DNA of 64,000 nt from assembly GCA_014655195.1 (NCBI GenBank), contig BNBH01000031.1:31392-95391 (forward strand), written 5' to 3'. The stretch is from Streptomyces cellulosae. GTDB lineage: Bacteria; Actinomycetota; Actinomycetes; Streptomycetales; Streptomycetaceae. Under the pieces are notes generated by a model. The model was not told the DNA's origin. It made no database searches and saw only the letters and a list, made by a program, of their open reading frames with translations. Position numbers and translations under genes: made by a program. Shown here piece after piece: positions 25,550-34,077 of this stretch (positions are counted from its first letter, which is position 1; every line of letters begins with the position of its first letter).

Positions 25550-26836
25550 CTACCCGACAGCCGTACCGTCCCCGACCTGCTCCTCCGCACCCTTCACAGC
25601 GCCCGTGACCTCTTTCGTACGCCGGCGCAGGTTCCGCACGTCCGGGACCGTCAGGACCGCCGCCGTCACCACGACCACCAGCGCCGCGCAGCCCCACAAC
25701 GCCTCCGGCCGCCCGAACGCCGTCTCCGCCGGCCCGGCGAGGGCCATCGCCGCCGGGACCAGGGCGACCGACCCGAACCAGTCGTACGCGCACACCCGCG
25801 ACAGCTTCTCCTCCGGTATCTCCTGGTGCAGCGCGGTCATCCAGGAGACGCCGAACACCTCCACCGACAACCCCGTCAGGAACATCACCGCGCACAGCAC
25901 CGCCACCGGCACGGGCACCGCGAGCGCCGCGGAGGGCAGGGCGAGTGGGAACACGCACAGGGTGCCGACCAGCAACAGCCGCCGCGGCTGCCACCGCGTC
26001 ATCAGCAGCGCGCCCGAAACCGTGCCGCCGCCGAAGAAGGCCAGCGCGATGCCCCAGGGCGCCGCCCCGCCCAGGTGGTCGCGGGCGACGAGCGGACCGT
26101 AGACCGCGTCGGCCGCGCCGACGACCGCGTTGGCGATGGAGAACTGCACGACGATGCCCCACAGCCAGGGCCGCCCGGTGAACTCCCGCCACCCGTCCCG
26201 CAGATCCGCGAGCATCCCCCCGCCCGGCTCGCGCGGCGGTATGTGCTTCACGTCGAGGAACGCCCGCAGCACCGCCGCGACCGCGAAGGCCGCCGCGTCC
26301 GCCGCCAGCACCCAGCCGGGCCCGATCGCGGCGACCATCGCCCCGCCGAGCGCGGCGCCGCCCAGGGTCGCCCCGTGCATCGCCATCCGGAACACCGCGA
26401 ACGCGCGGCCCGCCTGTTCGCCGTCGACGGAGGACAGCAGCATCCCCTCGGCGGCGGGGTTGAAGAACGCCTGCCCGGCGCCGCCGAGCCCGCTGAGCAG
26501 CATCATCTGCCACAACTGCGGCTCGCCCGCGAGGACCAGCGCGGCGAACGCGGCCTGCGAGCCGCAGTTCAGGACGTTGGCCGCGACCATCACCCGGTGT
26601 CGCGGCAGCCGGTCGGCGACCGCGCCGCCGATCAGCAGGAACAGCACGAGCGGCAGGGTGCGGGCGGCGGCCACCAGGCCCACGTCCCCGCCGTCGCCGC
26701 CCGCGCCCAGCACGGCGAACGCGGAGGCGATCAGCGCACCGTGGCTGCCCAGATTGGTCACCACGGCGGAGGCGGTCAGCAGCGTGTAGTTGCGGCCGGC
26801 CCAGGCGGGACGGCGGCGCTCGGCGGAGGTCGGCAC
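25550..26836 (-). CDS. MFS transporter (drug-exporter type)
   Basis: A 428-aa major facilitator with about twelve hydrophobic segments: GRNYTLLTASAVVTNLGSHG opens helix 1, the motif-A-like loop is GGAVADRLPRHRVM, and PAAEGMLLSSVDGEQAGRAFAVF marks the central half of this enterobactin-exporter-like/DHA3 subgroup. GTG 26836 is chosen, since an upstream GTG at 26893 would fall inside the terminator hairpin of the preceding gene. No clear ribosome site is visible for either. Substrate unknown. Confidence 0.85.
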   Translation of the reverse strand: MPTSAERRRPAWAGRNYTLLTASAVVTNLGSHGALIASAFAVLGAGGDGGDVGLVAAARTLPLVLFLLIGGAVADRLPRHRVMVAANVLNCGSQAAFAALVLAGEPQLWQMMLLSGLGGAGQAFFNPAAEGMLLSSVDGEQAGRAFAVFRMAMHGATLGGAALGGAMVAAIGPGWVLAADAAAFAVAAVLRAFLDVKHIPPREPGGGMLADLRDGWREFTGRPWLWGIVVQFSIANAVVGAADAVYGPLVARDHLGGAAPWGIALAFFGGGTVSGALLMTRWQPRRLLLVGTLCVFPLALPSAALAVPVPVAVLCAVMFLTGLSVEVFGVSWMTALHQEIPEEKLSRVCAYDWFGSVALVPAAMALAGPAETAFGRPEALWGCAALVVVVTAAVLTVPDVRNLRRRTKEVTGAVKGAEEQVGDGTAVG

Positions 26837-26879
26837 CTGGTGACTATCGCCGGGAGAAGGCCGACTTGCCAAATGGGTT

Positions 26880-26905
26880 CCGGGCCCGCTCACCTGCGGG
26901 CCCGG
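26880..26905 (-). terminator. 10-bp hairpin between two minus-strand genes
   Basis: ccgggcccgc (26880-26889) and gcgggcccgg (26896-26905) form a perfect stem with loop tcacct. It lies 4 bp past the stop of the minus-strand gene to its right, whose transcript it should end. Confidence 0.75.
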
Positions 26906-26909
26906 ACCG

Positions 26910-27920
26910 TCACGACTCCGTCGGAGGTTCCTCGGTCAGCCGCACCGTGCTGAGGATCTTCTGCACGGTCGCCTCGGGAATCTCGTCCTTCACGCCCGCC
27001 GCGCCGAACAGGTTCCAGGTGACGAAGTCGCCCGCGCCGTTCTTGAACCCGAACGTGATCGCCTTGCCCTCGCTGTCGCACTTCCCCTTCTGCGGCGTGC
27101 CCTCCGAGTGCGCCGTGGCCACGTGCCCGCTGATGCCGGACTTCGTGGTGTACGGCTTCGGCGCGTCGAACTTCACGCTCTTCTTGTCGGGCTGCGTGTA
27201 ACCGCCGAAGATCCACCACGGCACGCGGGTCTCGGCCGCCTCCTTGGTGTCCTTCGCGCCGTTCTCACCGCGGGTGCCGGCGGTGACCAGCGCGGTGTCC
27301 TCGGTGCGGCCGTCCTTGTTCTCGTCGTCGGTGCACCACTTGGACTTCAGATACGCGGGAGCGGTGACGGTGGTGCGGCCCATCTCACCGTCCTTCTCCT
27401 CCCATTCGAAGCCCACGGAGGTGCCCGGCGACTCGATCTCCCAGTCGGCAGGGACGTCGAACTTGGTGCCGAAGCGGGTGTTCACGACGACCTGCCAGCC
27501 AGGGATCGTCGCCTTCTCGCCCTCACCGCCGCGCGGGTTGCCCCCCGAGCTCGACGGGGTCGGATCTGCGGAGGCATCCTTGGACGCGGTCGCGGACGGC
27601 TTGGCGGGCTCCTTGCCGTCCGCCTCGTCGTCCTTGTCACCGCCGAGCACCAGGAAGCCGGTCACGCCCGCGGCCACGACCACCGCCGTCGCCGCGATGA
27701 TCGCCACCAGCTTCGTACGGTTCCCGTTACCGCCGCCGCCACCCGGCTGCGGCATGCCGACAGTGGTGGGCTCGCCCCACTGCGGCTGCTGCTGGTACGG
27801 GTTCGGCTGCTGGTAGCCGGGTTGCTGGTACGGATTCGGCTGCTGGTACCCCGGCTGCTGGTACGGATTGTTCGACTGCGGGTTCTGCTCGCCCCCGGGC
27901 GGCTGCTGTCCTGGCCACAT
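26910..27920 (-). CDS. Single-pass membrane protein with Gln/Pro-Tyr repeats
   Basis: A 336-aa protein with a cytoplasmic low-complexity N-terminus (about 1-68) containing two copies of PYQQPGYQQPN (19-29, 30-40). One membrane helix follows at about 70-94, then a Lys/Asp/Ser-rich linker and an extracellular domain from about 140. That domain contains WQVVVNTRFGTKFDVPADWEIESPG, two cysteines (KSKWCTDDEN and GKCDSEGK) and ends in ILSTVRLTEEPP. This is a recurrent streptomycete envelope architecture; the outer domain may be a lipoprotein-like or DUF8017-type fold, which I cannot confirm. A terminator follows. Confidence 0.78.
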   Translation of the reverse strand: MWPGQQPPGGEQNPQSNNPYQQPGYQQPNPYQQPGYQQPNPYQQQPQWGEPTTVGMPQPGGGGGNGNRTKLVAIIAATAVVVAAGVTGFLVLGGDKDDEADGKEPAKPSATASKDASADPTPSSSGGNPRGGEGEKATIPGWQVVVNTRFGTKFDVPADWEIESPGTSVGFEWEEKDGEMGRTTVTAPAYLKSKWCTDDENKDGRTEDTALVTAGTRGENGAKDTKEAAETRVPWWIFGGYTQPDKKSVKFDAPKPYTTKSGISGHVATAHSEGTPQKGKCDSEGKAITFGFKNGAGDFVTWNLFGAAGVKDEIPEATVQKILSTVRLTEEPPTES

Positions 27921-28025
27921 GGGCAGCCACCCTAGCCGCGCCCCGACACGATTCGGTCACTGCCCTTTGACGGGGACGTAGCAACCGCCGCCCGCGGAGA
28001 ACCGGTACGGCGCGGGCGGCCTCCC

Positions 28026-28490
28026 TCACACGGCCGCGCCGGCGCCGTACGGACCGAACAGGTCGAGCAGCCGGACCCGGGCCGAGTGCAGCCGGTGGGC
28101 CACCACCTCACCCACCCAGCGGGTCACCTCACGGCCCAGCTCCGGGTCCCCGTCGCACAGCGCGAGGACGGACGCGGCGTCGAACTCGTACGCCCGCACC
28201 GGGGTGGCCGCCTCGGCGCCCAGGTGCCAGACGTGCGGACGGAACAGCCACGACCAGCCGACCAGCTCGTTGTGCCCGAGTCGCTCGATGACCACCGGAC
28301 GGCGGCCCGGCACCCGCATGTCCAGCTCCACGGTGCCGGTCCTGATCACCAAGAACCGGTCCGCCCGGCCGCCCTCCTCGAACAGCCGGGTCCCTTGCGG
28401 GAAGGACACCTCGCGCGCGGCGGCCAAGAGCCGCTCCCGGTGCTCTGCGGGCAGGGCACGGGGCAGGCTGGGGGACGGGGGAGCGAACAT
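28026..28490 (-). CDS. Cyclic-nucleotide-binding-domain protein
   Basis: A 154-aa protein that is mostly one cAMP-receptor-type beta-roll: REVSFPQGTRLFEEGGRADRFLVIRTGTVEL, RPVVIERLGHNELVGWSWLF (where the phosphate-binding cassette would be) and VRAYEFDAASVLALCD. No helix-turn-helix follows; the C-terminus is a helix (EVTRWVGEVVAHRLHSARVRLL). The phosphate cassette lacks the canonical GE...A/Arg pattern, so nucleotide binding is uncertain. The ATG at 28490 sits six bases after gggagg. Confidence 0.8.
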   Translation of the reverse strand: MFAPPSPSLPRALPAEHRERLLAAAREVSFPQGTRLFEEGGRADRFLVIRTGTVELDMRVPGRRPVVIERLGHNELVGWSWLFRPHVWHLGAEAATPVRAYEFDAASVLALCDGDPELGREVTRWVGEVVAHRLHSARVRLLDLFGPYGAGAAV

Positions 28491-28700
28491 GGCGGGCCTC
28501 CCGGTCGCGAGGTGCGGGACTTCGTCTCCTCCCAGACTCGCTCCGGTGCGCCCCGGCCCGCATGGGCCGACCGGCCCCGGCGGCACGGCATACGGCCCTG
28601 AACGGACGGCTTCCCCCGACCCGGTAGGCTTCCCGACCGTGCCCCGGTAGCGGGCGCACACGCACGGACACACGGCATCGGCGGACCGGAGGAAGAGGCG

Positions 28701-29348
28701 TTGCACGTCCAGGAATGGCTCGAGACCGTACCCGCGGTCGCCGTGTACGCGCTGGTGGGGATCGTCATCGGCCTCGAGAGCCTGGGCATCCCGCTGCCCG
28801 GCGAGATCATCCTGGTCTCCTCGGCGCTGCTGGCCTCCCAGCACGGCGACATCGACCCGGTGATCCTCGGCGCGTGCGCCACCGCCGGCGCGATCATCGG
28901 CGACTCGATCGGCTACGCGATCGGGCGCAAGGGGGGTCGCCCGCTGCTGGCGTGGCTGGGCGCGAAGTTCCCCCGCCACTTCGGCGAGGCCCACATCGCG
29001 ACCGCCGAGCGATCCTTCCAGAAGTGGGGCATGTGGGCGGTCTTCTTCGGCCGCTTCGTCGCCCTGCTGCGGATCTTCGCGGGCCCGCTGGCGGGTGTGC
29101 TGCGGATGCCGTACTGGAAGTTCCTGATCGCCAACGTGCTGGGCGGCATCGTGTGGGCGGGCGGTACGACGGCGGTCATCTACTACGTGGGGATCGTCGC
29201 GGAGTCCTGGCTGAAGAGGTTCTCCTGGCTGGGGCTGGTGGCGGCGGTGCTGATCGGGGTGACGTCGATGCTGGTGCTGAAGCGGAAGGCGAAGAAGACG
29301 GCGGCGGCCGCGGAATCCACGCCCACACCGGCGCCGGCGGCCGACTGA
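28701..29348 (+). CDS. DedA-family membrane protein
   Basis: A 215-aa DedA protein: GLESLGIPLPGEIILVSSALLAS, the GDSIGYAIGRKGGR loop, and the re-entrant FFGRFVALLRIFAGPLAGVLRMPYW with the conserved Arg pair, followed by NVLGGIVWAGG. DedA members act as undecaprenyl-phosphate or lipid flippases needed for envelope homeostasis. The start is TTG 28701 after a strong aggaagagg. The C-terminal tail is Lys/Ala/Pro-rich and cytoplasmic. Confidence 0.9.
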   Translation: MHVQEWLETVPAVAVYALVGIVIGLESLGIPLPGEIILVSSALLASQHGDIDPVILGACATAGAIIGDSIGYAIGRKGGRPLLAWLGAKFPRHFGEAHIATAERSFQKWGMWAVFFGRFVALLRIFAGPLAGVLRMPYWKFLIANVLGGIVWAGGTTAVIYYVGIVAESWLKRFSWLGLVAAVLIGVTSMLVLKRKAKKTAAAAESTPTPAPAAD

Positions 29349-29368
29349 CCCTCGGCGGTGGGCCGGTC

Positions 29369-29456
29369 GCGCAGTTCCCCACGCCCCTGGGTCGGCTGCC
29401 CGACCGGCACTTCCAAGGTCCGCGACGAACACCCCCCGGGGCGCGGGGAACTGCGC
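29369..29456. repeat. Inverted pair of the 19-bp dispersed repeat
   Basis: gcgcagttccccacgcccc (29369-29387) faces ggggcgcggggaactgcgc (29438-29456) between the convergent DedA and gamma-carbonic-anhydrase genes. One mismatch; spacer 50 bp. Likely acts as a bidirectional terminator. Confidence 0.75.
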
Positions 29457-29474
29457 GAACAACCACCACCGGCC

Positions 29475-30005
29475 TCAGTCCCCGTGCTGATCCCGATGCG
29501 CCTTCGCCAGCTCCGCGTACATCGTCCCGTTGAGGGTCAGCCCCTCCCGCTCCTCCCGCGTCAGCTCCCTCCGCACCTTCGCCGGGACCCCCGCGACCAA
29601 CGACCCCGGCGGCACCCGCATCCCCTGCGGCACCAGTGCCTGCGCGGCGACCAGCGACCCCGCCCCGATCACCGCCCCGTTCAGCACCGTCGCCCCCATC
29701 CCGATCAGACAGTCGTCCTCCACCGTCGCCCCGTGCACCACCGCGTTGTGCCCGATGGACACCCGCTCGCCCACACTCACCGGGAACCCGGGGTCGGCGT
29801 GCAGCGTGCAGTTGTCCTGCACGTTGCTGCCGGCGCCCACGGCGATCGACTCCACGTCGCCCCGCAGCACCGCCCCGTACCAGACACTCGCCTCCGCGTG
29901 CAGCGTCACGTCACCGATCACGCTCGCCGTGGGCGCCACGAACGCCCCCTGGTCGATCCGCGGCTGCCTGCCGCCGATGCCGGTGATCAGAGCCTGGTGC
30001 GTCAT
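29475..30005 (-). CDS. Gamma-carbonic-anhydrase family protein
   Basis: A 176-aa left-handed beta-helix (hexapeptide-repeat) protein: GAFVAPTASVIGDVTLHAEASVWYGAVLRGDVE, then CTLHADPGFPV and SIGHNAVVHGATVEDDCLIG. The three zinc-type histidines of gamma carbonic anhydrases (HADPG, GHNAVVH) are present. Many members of this group bind metal but have little CO2 hydration activity, so enzyme activity is not certain. Usual length; the stop is inside the spacer after the repeat pair. Confidence 0.9.
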   Translation of the reverse strand: MTHQALITGIGGRQPRIDQGAFVAPTASVIGDVTLHAEASVWYGAVLRGDVESIAVGAGSNVQDNCTLHADPGFPVSVGERVSIGHNAVVHGATVEDDCLIGMGATVLNGAVIGAGSLVAAQALVPQGMRVPPGSLVAGVPAKVRRELTREEREGLTLNGTMYAELAKAHRDQHGD

Positions 30006-30111
30006 CGTCGCCTCCTAGTCGAACGTCGGGGGAACGGTACGCCACCCGGTGGGGTGAAGATCACAGGGGCGTCGGCCCGTACCCGTCACGCCCGCGGACT
30101 ACGGTGAGCGG

Positions 30112-30924
30112 GTGCCGAAGCGCAAGAACACGTTCTCGTCCTGGCCGCGCCGCCTCGCCCAGCGCGCGGTCCACGCGGGCTGGGCCTGGGTGCAGCGCAC
30201 GGGCTCGGTGACCGCCGACCACCCCGGCCGCTTCCGCTTCGGCGCCATGGGAACAGGTACCCGGCTCGCCTTCCCGCTCGGCACGATCTTCGGCGAGCCG
30301 TGGATCCGGATCGGCTCCCACTGCATCGTCGGCGAGCAGGTCACCCTCACCGCGGGCCTGATGCCCGGCCTCGACCTCGGCCCCGAGCCGATCCTCCGCA
30401 TCGGCGACGGTGTCGTCCTCGGCCGCGGCAGCCACGTCATCGCCGACACCACCGTGACCATCGGCAGCGACTGCTACTTCGGCCCGTACGTCTACGTCAC
30501 CTCCACCAACCACTCCTACGACGACCCGCACGAGCCCATCGGCAAGCAGTGGCCGCGGATGGAGCCGGTGGAGATCGGCCCCGGCTGCTGGATCGGCACC
30601 GGCGCGGTGATCCTGCCGGGCGCCCGCGTCGGGCGGAACGTGGTGGTGGCCGCGGGCGCGGTCGTCCGGGGCGAGGTGCCCGACCACTGCGTGGTCGCGG
30701 GCGCGCCCGCCCGGGTCGTACGCCGCTGGACGCCCGACGAGGGCTGGCAGCCGCCGCTGCGCACGCCCCCGCCCGTGCCGCTCCCCGACGACGTCACGCC
30801 CGACCAGCTGCGGGCTTTGTCGCGGCTCGACGAGGAGAGCGTGGCCCGCCTCGCGGAACTGGACCAGGCGGAACTGGACCAGGCCGGCGCCCCGAGGCTG
30901 GCCGAGATGGAACCCGGCGCCTGA
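30112..30924 (+). CDS. Hexapeptide-repeat acyltransferase
   Basis: A 270-aa acyltransferase of the maltose/xenobiotic O-acetyltransferase group. It has left-handed helix turns of the [LIV]G-type, the catalytic-His segment YVTSTNHSYDDPHEPI, and the GAVILPGARVGRNVVVAAGAVVRGEVPDHCVVAGAPARVVRR end found in these enzymes. An N-terminal basic region (RRLAQRAVHAGWAWVQ) and a C-terminal tail with a tandem LDQAELDQAG follow. GTG 30112. It is probably an acetyltransferase acting on a sugar or polymer precursor. Confidence 0.85.
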   Translation: MPKRKNTFSSWPRRLAQRAVHAGWAWVQRTGSVTADHPGRFRFGAMGTGTRLAFPLGTIFGEPWIRIGSHCIVGEQVTLTAGLMPGLDLGPEPILRIGDGVVLGRGSHVIADTTVTIGSDCYFGPYVYVTSTNHSYDDPHEPIGKQWPRMEPVEIGPGCWIGTGAVILPGARVGRNVVVAAGAVVRGEVPDHCVVAGAPARVVRRWTPDEGWQPPLRTPPPVPLPDDVTPDQLRALSRLDEESVARLAELDQAELDQAGAPRLAEMEPGA

Positions 30925-31009
30925 GGCCCACGCCGTCCCGCCCGCGTCGTCGCAGTACAGTGCGGTGCACCACCGGGTGCGACATCCGGACAGTCGAAAC
31001 GGACGGAAC

Positions 31010-31582
31010 GTGGCGGACCTCGACCTGCTGACCCGGTCCCTGGCGCGCAACGTCAAGCGCTGGCGCACCGAGCGCGGCTTCACCCTCGACATGCTCGCGG
31101 CCCGGGCGGGCGTCAGCCGCGGCATGCTCATCCAGATCGAGCAGGCCCGCACCAACCCGAGCATCGGCACGATCGTCAAGATCGGCGACGCGCTCGGCGT
31201 CAGCGTGCCCACGCTGCTCGACTACGAGCGGGGCCCGCAGGTCCGGATCGTCCCCGCCGACCAGACGGTCCGCCTGTGGGAGAGCGAGGGGGGCAGCTAC
31301 AACCGGCTGCTCGCCGGCACCGAGGCGCCCGGCCCGCTGGAGATGTGGGAGTGGCTGCTGATGCCGGGCGAGAGCAGCGAGTCCGACCCGCACCCCGCCG
31401 GCACGGTCGAACTCGTCCACGTCACCGCCGGGGAGCTGACCCTCACGGTCGACGGCGAGGAGCACCGGGTGCCGGCCGGCGCCAGCGCCTCCTTCGAGGC
31501 CAACACGCCCCACACGTACGGCAACGCGGGCGACGAACCGGTGCGGATGTACATGACGGTGTCGGTGCCGCCCGTGCAGTGA
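31010..31582 (+). CDS. XRE-family regulator with C-terminal cupin domain
   Basis: A 190-aa regulator with an N-terminal Cro/C1 helix-turn-helix (about 8-62: NVKRWRTERGFTLDMLAARA, GVSRGMLIQIEQARTNPS) and a C-terminal cupin (about 105-185: GTVELVHVTAGELTLTVDG, VPAGASASFEANTPHTYGN). The cupin would bind the effector. Members control catabolic or polyamine/sulfonate genes near them; here the adjacent gene is a YbaK-like deacylase. GTG 31010 is used. The reader would expect autoregulation, but no palindrome is obvious upstream. Confidence 0.9.
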   Translation: MADLDLLTRSLARNVKRWRTERGFTLDMLAARAGVSRGMLIQIEQARTNPSIGTIVKIGDALGVSVPTLLDYERGPQVRIVPADQTVRLWESEGGSYNRLLAGTEAPGPLEMWEWLLMPGESSESDPHPAGTVELVHVTAGELTLTVDGEEHRVPAGASASFEANTPHTYGNAGDEPVRMYMTVSVPPVQ

Positions 31583-31625
31583 GACACCCTCCGACGGCGG
31601 CGCCGCCCGCTGCTACCGTGCCGCC

Positions 31626-32189
31626 ATGCGCGCACCCATCGGAAACTTCGACCAGGCCATCCCCGCCCCCGACTGCCTCGACGAGCTGACCGCTCCCGTC
31701 GCCGCCGCGGTCCGCGCCTGGAGCGGCAGCGTCCCCGCCGACCAGATCCTCTACGTCGAGACCGACCCGCGGTGGGCCGACACCGCCGTCTTCGTCGAGC
31801 ACTACGGCCACGTCCTGCTGGAGCGGTCCGCGAACTGCGTCGTGGTGGCGGGCAAGCGCGGCGGCGGGTCCACGCTCGCCGCGTGCGTCGTGCTGTCCAC
31901 CACCCGCGCCGACGTGAACGGGGTGGTGCGCCGCCACCTCGGCGTCCGCAAGGCGTCCTTCGCGCCGATGGACACGGCGACGGGCGAGACCGGCATGGAG
32001 TACGGCGGCATCACGCCCGTCGGGCTGCCCGAGGGCTGGCCCGTGCTGGTGGACGCGGCCGTCGTGGACCTGCCGTACGTGCTCGTCGGCAGCGGGCGGC
32101 GGCGCGGGAAGCTGCTGGTGCCGGGCAAGGCGTTCGCGGAACTGCCGGGCGCGGTCGTGCTGGAGGGACTGGGCAAGCCCGCCGCCTGA
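31626..32189 (+). CDS. YbaK/EbsC-type aminoacyl-tRNA deacylase
   Basis: A 187-aa protein with a YbaK/prolyl-tRNA-editing fold: LYVETDPRWADTAVFVEHYG at the N-terminus, NCVVVAGKRGGGSTLAACVVL containing the conserved Lys, and GMEYGGITPVGLPEGWPVLVD with the catalytic-type GGI(T/S)P motif. Such proteins hydrolyse mischarged tRNA in trans. It begins 43 bp after the XRE-cupin gene, possibly the same transcript. The tRNA specificity cannot be told from sequence. Confidence 0.83.
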   Translation: MRAPIGNFDQAIPAPDCLDELTAPVAAAVRAWSGSVPADQILYVETDPRWADTAVFVEHYGHVLLERSANCVVVAGKRGGGSTLAACVVLSTTRADVNGVVRRHLGVRKASFAPMDTATGETGMEYGGITPVGLPEGWPVLVDAAVVDLPYVLVGSGRRRGKLLVPGKAFAELPGAVVLEGLGKPAA

Positions 32190-32216
32190 ACCCCGCCGGG
32201 GCGGGCCGTGCGGGCG

Positions 32217-33437
32217 TCAGTACCGCGCGGCCGTCCCCAGGTACCGCTCCGCGAAGGCCGCCGCCGCGGCCGGCGAGCTGAACAGCCGGCGCAGCCGGGC
32301 CCGGGCGGTGCCCGAACGGAACGGATCGCCCGCCGCGCCCCCGTGGTAGAGCTCGGACACCCACTGCGAGAACTCCTGGTAGTCCCACACCCGCCGCAGA
32401 CAGTCCTCCGAGTAGCCGTCCAGACCGCTCCCGTCGCCCTTCAGCAGCCACGCGACGAGCGCGTCGGCCAGCGCGAACGCGTCGTGCAGCGCCAGGTTGA
32501 GGCCCTTGGCGGCGATCGGCGCGACCAGGTGCGCCGCGTCCCCGGCCAGGTGGAGACGGCCGAAGGCCATCGGCTCGGTGACATAGTCGTGCATGTCCAG
32601 CACGCGCTTCTCGATCAGCCGCCCCTCGGTCAGCGGCTCCGCCCCGGCCGCGGCCAGCCGGCGGTGCAGCTCCGCCCACACCCGCTCGTCCGGCCAGTTC
32701 TCCGGGTCGTCCCCGGCCGGGCACTGGAGGTAGTAACGGGTGACGTCGGGACTGCGGGGCATCTGCCCGGCGAACCCGTCCGGATGGCAGCCGAACAGCA
32801 CACGGTCGGCCGACGGCGGCGCCTCCGCCAGCAGGGCCAGCCAGCCGATGCCGTAGTCGTGCCGCGCCACCCGGGCCCGCCCGGCGACGGCCGTCCTGGT
32901 CACCCCGCGCGCGCCGTCGCAGCCCGCGACGAACTCGCAGACGACGACCTCCCGCCGCCCGCTCTCCGGGCGGACGTACGACACCGACGGCCGGTCCCCT
33001 TCCAGGTCGTGCACCCGCACGTCCCGCACCCCGAACCGCACGGCCCCGCCGCGCACGTCCGCGTACTCCCGCACCAGGTCCGTGACCAGGAACTGCTGCG
33101 GGTACACCCAGTGGTGACGGCCCGTCAGCTCGTGGTAGCCGAAGGTGTGGCGCTCGCCGTCGAAACGGAACTCGCAGGCGGTGTCCCGGCGGGCCCGCTC
33201 CAGAAGGTTCCCGGCGAGACCCCGCCGCTCCAGGCCGCGCACCACCGGCTCCTCGATCACCCCGGCCCGCGGCCGCTGCTCGACGAACTCCCGCGTCCCG
33301 GTCTCCAGCACCAGGCAGTCGATCCCGGCCGCCCGCAGCACGCACCCCACGGTGAGCCCGGCGGGCCCGGCGCCGACCACGACGACCGGAAACCGTTGCG
33401 GGGAAGGGGAGTTGAGGGATACCGGAGTCTCGGTCAC
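32217..33437 (-). CDS. pobA: 4-hydroxybenzoate 3-monooxygenase
   Basis: A 406-aa class A flavin hydroxylase. It has the FAD motif VVVGAGPAGLTVGCVL, the substrate/NADPH region RAGVIEEPVVRGLERRGL and WVYPQQFLVTDL, the DG motif in GCDGARGVTRTA, and GDAAHLVAPIAAKGLNLALHDA. These and YYLQCPAGDDPENWPDERVW are characteristic of PobA, which turns 4-hydroxybenzoate into protocatechuate. No pca genes are in the window, so product use is elsewhere. It is unrelated in position to the relic at 13.5 kb. Confidence 0.93.
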   Translation of the reverse strand: MTETPVSLNSPSPQRFPVVVVGAGPAGLTVGCVLRAAGIDCLVLETGTREFVEQRPRAGVIEEPVVRGLERRGLAGNLLERARRDTACEFRFDGERHTFGYHELTGRHHWVYPQQFLVTDLVREYADVRGGAVRFGVRDVRVHDLEGDRPSVSYVRPESGRREVVVCEFVAGCDGARGVTRTAVAGRARVARHDYGIGWLALLAEAPPSADRVLFGCHPDGFAGQMPRSPDVTRYYLQCPAGDDPENWPDERVWAELHRRLAAAGAEPLTEGRLIEKRVLDMHDYVTEPMAFGRLHLAGDAAHLVAPIAAKGLNLALHDAFALADALVAWLLKGDGSGLDGYSEDCLRRVWDYQEFSQWVSELYHGGAAGDPFRSGTARARLRRLFSSPAAAAAFAERYLGTAARY

Positions 33438-33486
33438 CGCGCCATTATGGCGTCACCCCGCCCGCCCGGAAGCGCGGGCGCGCCCC

Positions 33487-33894
33487 TCAGGCGAGGCGCG
33501 GGATCTCGATCGCGGGGCAGCGGTCCATGACCATGTCCACACCCGCCGCACGCGTACGCCCGTACGCCTCCTCGTCGACCACGCCGAGCTGGAACCACAC
33601 GGCCTTGGCGCCCTTGGCGACCGCCTCGTCCGCGACCGCGCCCGCCAGGTCGCTGTTGACGAACACGTCCACCACGTCCACGTCGAAGGGGATGTCCGCG
33701 AGCGAGGCGTACCCCTGCTCCCCGTGCACCGTCTCCGCCTTGGGGTGCACCGGCACCACGCGCTTGCCGAACCGCTGGAGCACCTGCGCGACCCCGTACG
33801 CGGCGCGCTGCCGGTTGGAGGACAGGCCGACCACGGCCCAGGTGTCACCGGACTCGGTGAGGATCTTGCGGACCGTTGCGTCGTCGCCGTACAC
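33487..33894 (-). CDS. CoA-binding (YccU-like) protein
   Basis: A 135-aa Rossmann-type CoA-binding domain: WAVVGLSSNRQRAAYGVAQVL, FGKRVVPVHPKAETVHGEQGY, DVVDVFVNSDLAGAVADEA and WFQLGVVDEEAYGRTRAAGVD. Small stand-alone copies of the succinyl-CoA-synthetase CoA-binding fold are widespread; their job is unknown. GTG 33894 follows gggagg by about six bases. The frame is open farther upstream without other good signals. Confidence 0.88.
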   Translation of the reverse strand: MYGDDATVRKILTESGDTWAVVGLSSNRQRAAYGVAQVLQRFGKRVVPVHPKAETVHGEQGYASLADIPFDVDVVDVFVNSDLAGAVADEAVAKGAKAVWFQLGVVDEEAYGRTRAAGVDMVMDRCPAIEIPRLA

Positions 33895-34077
33895 CGTCGG
33901 CCTCCCGGAGGTTCTGAAACGAATGTTGGTGTCCCCTTCAACCAGGCCCACGGCACGGTGATTCCCGGCGCCGCACTGCCGCCGGTGCCTGCCAGTACGG
34001 GCGACTCCACGCAAGCGACGCCGCGAAAAGCGTGCGAGATACCTGCGTGCGCCCGCTCGCGCGCCTACGCTCGCCTC

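Noticed and set aside
30965..31009. Longer N-terminus of the XRE-cupin regulator
   Set aside because: The upstream in-frame ATG adds a non-conserved basic stretch; GTG 31010 gives the family start.
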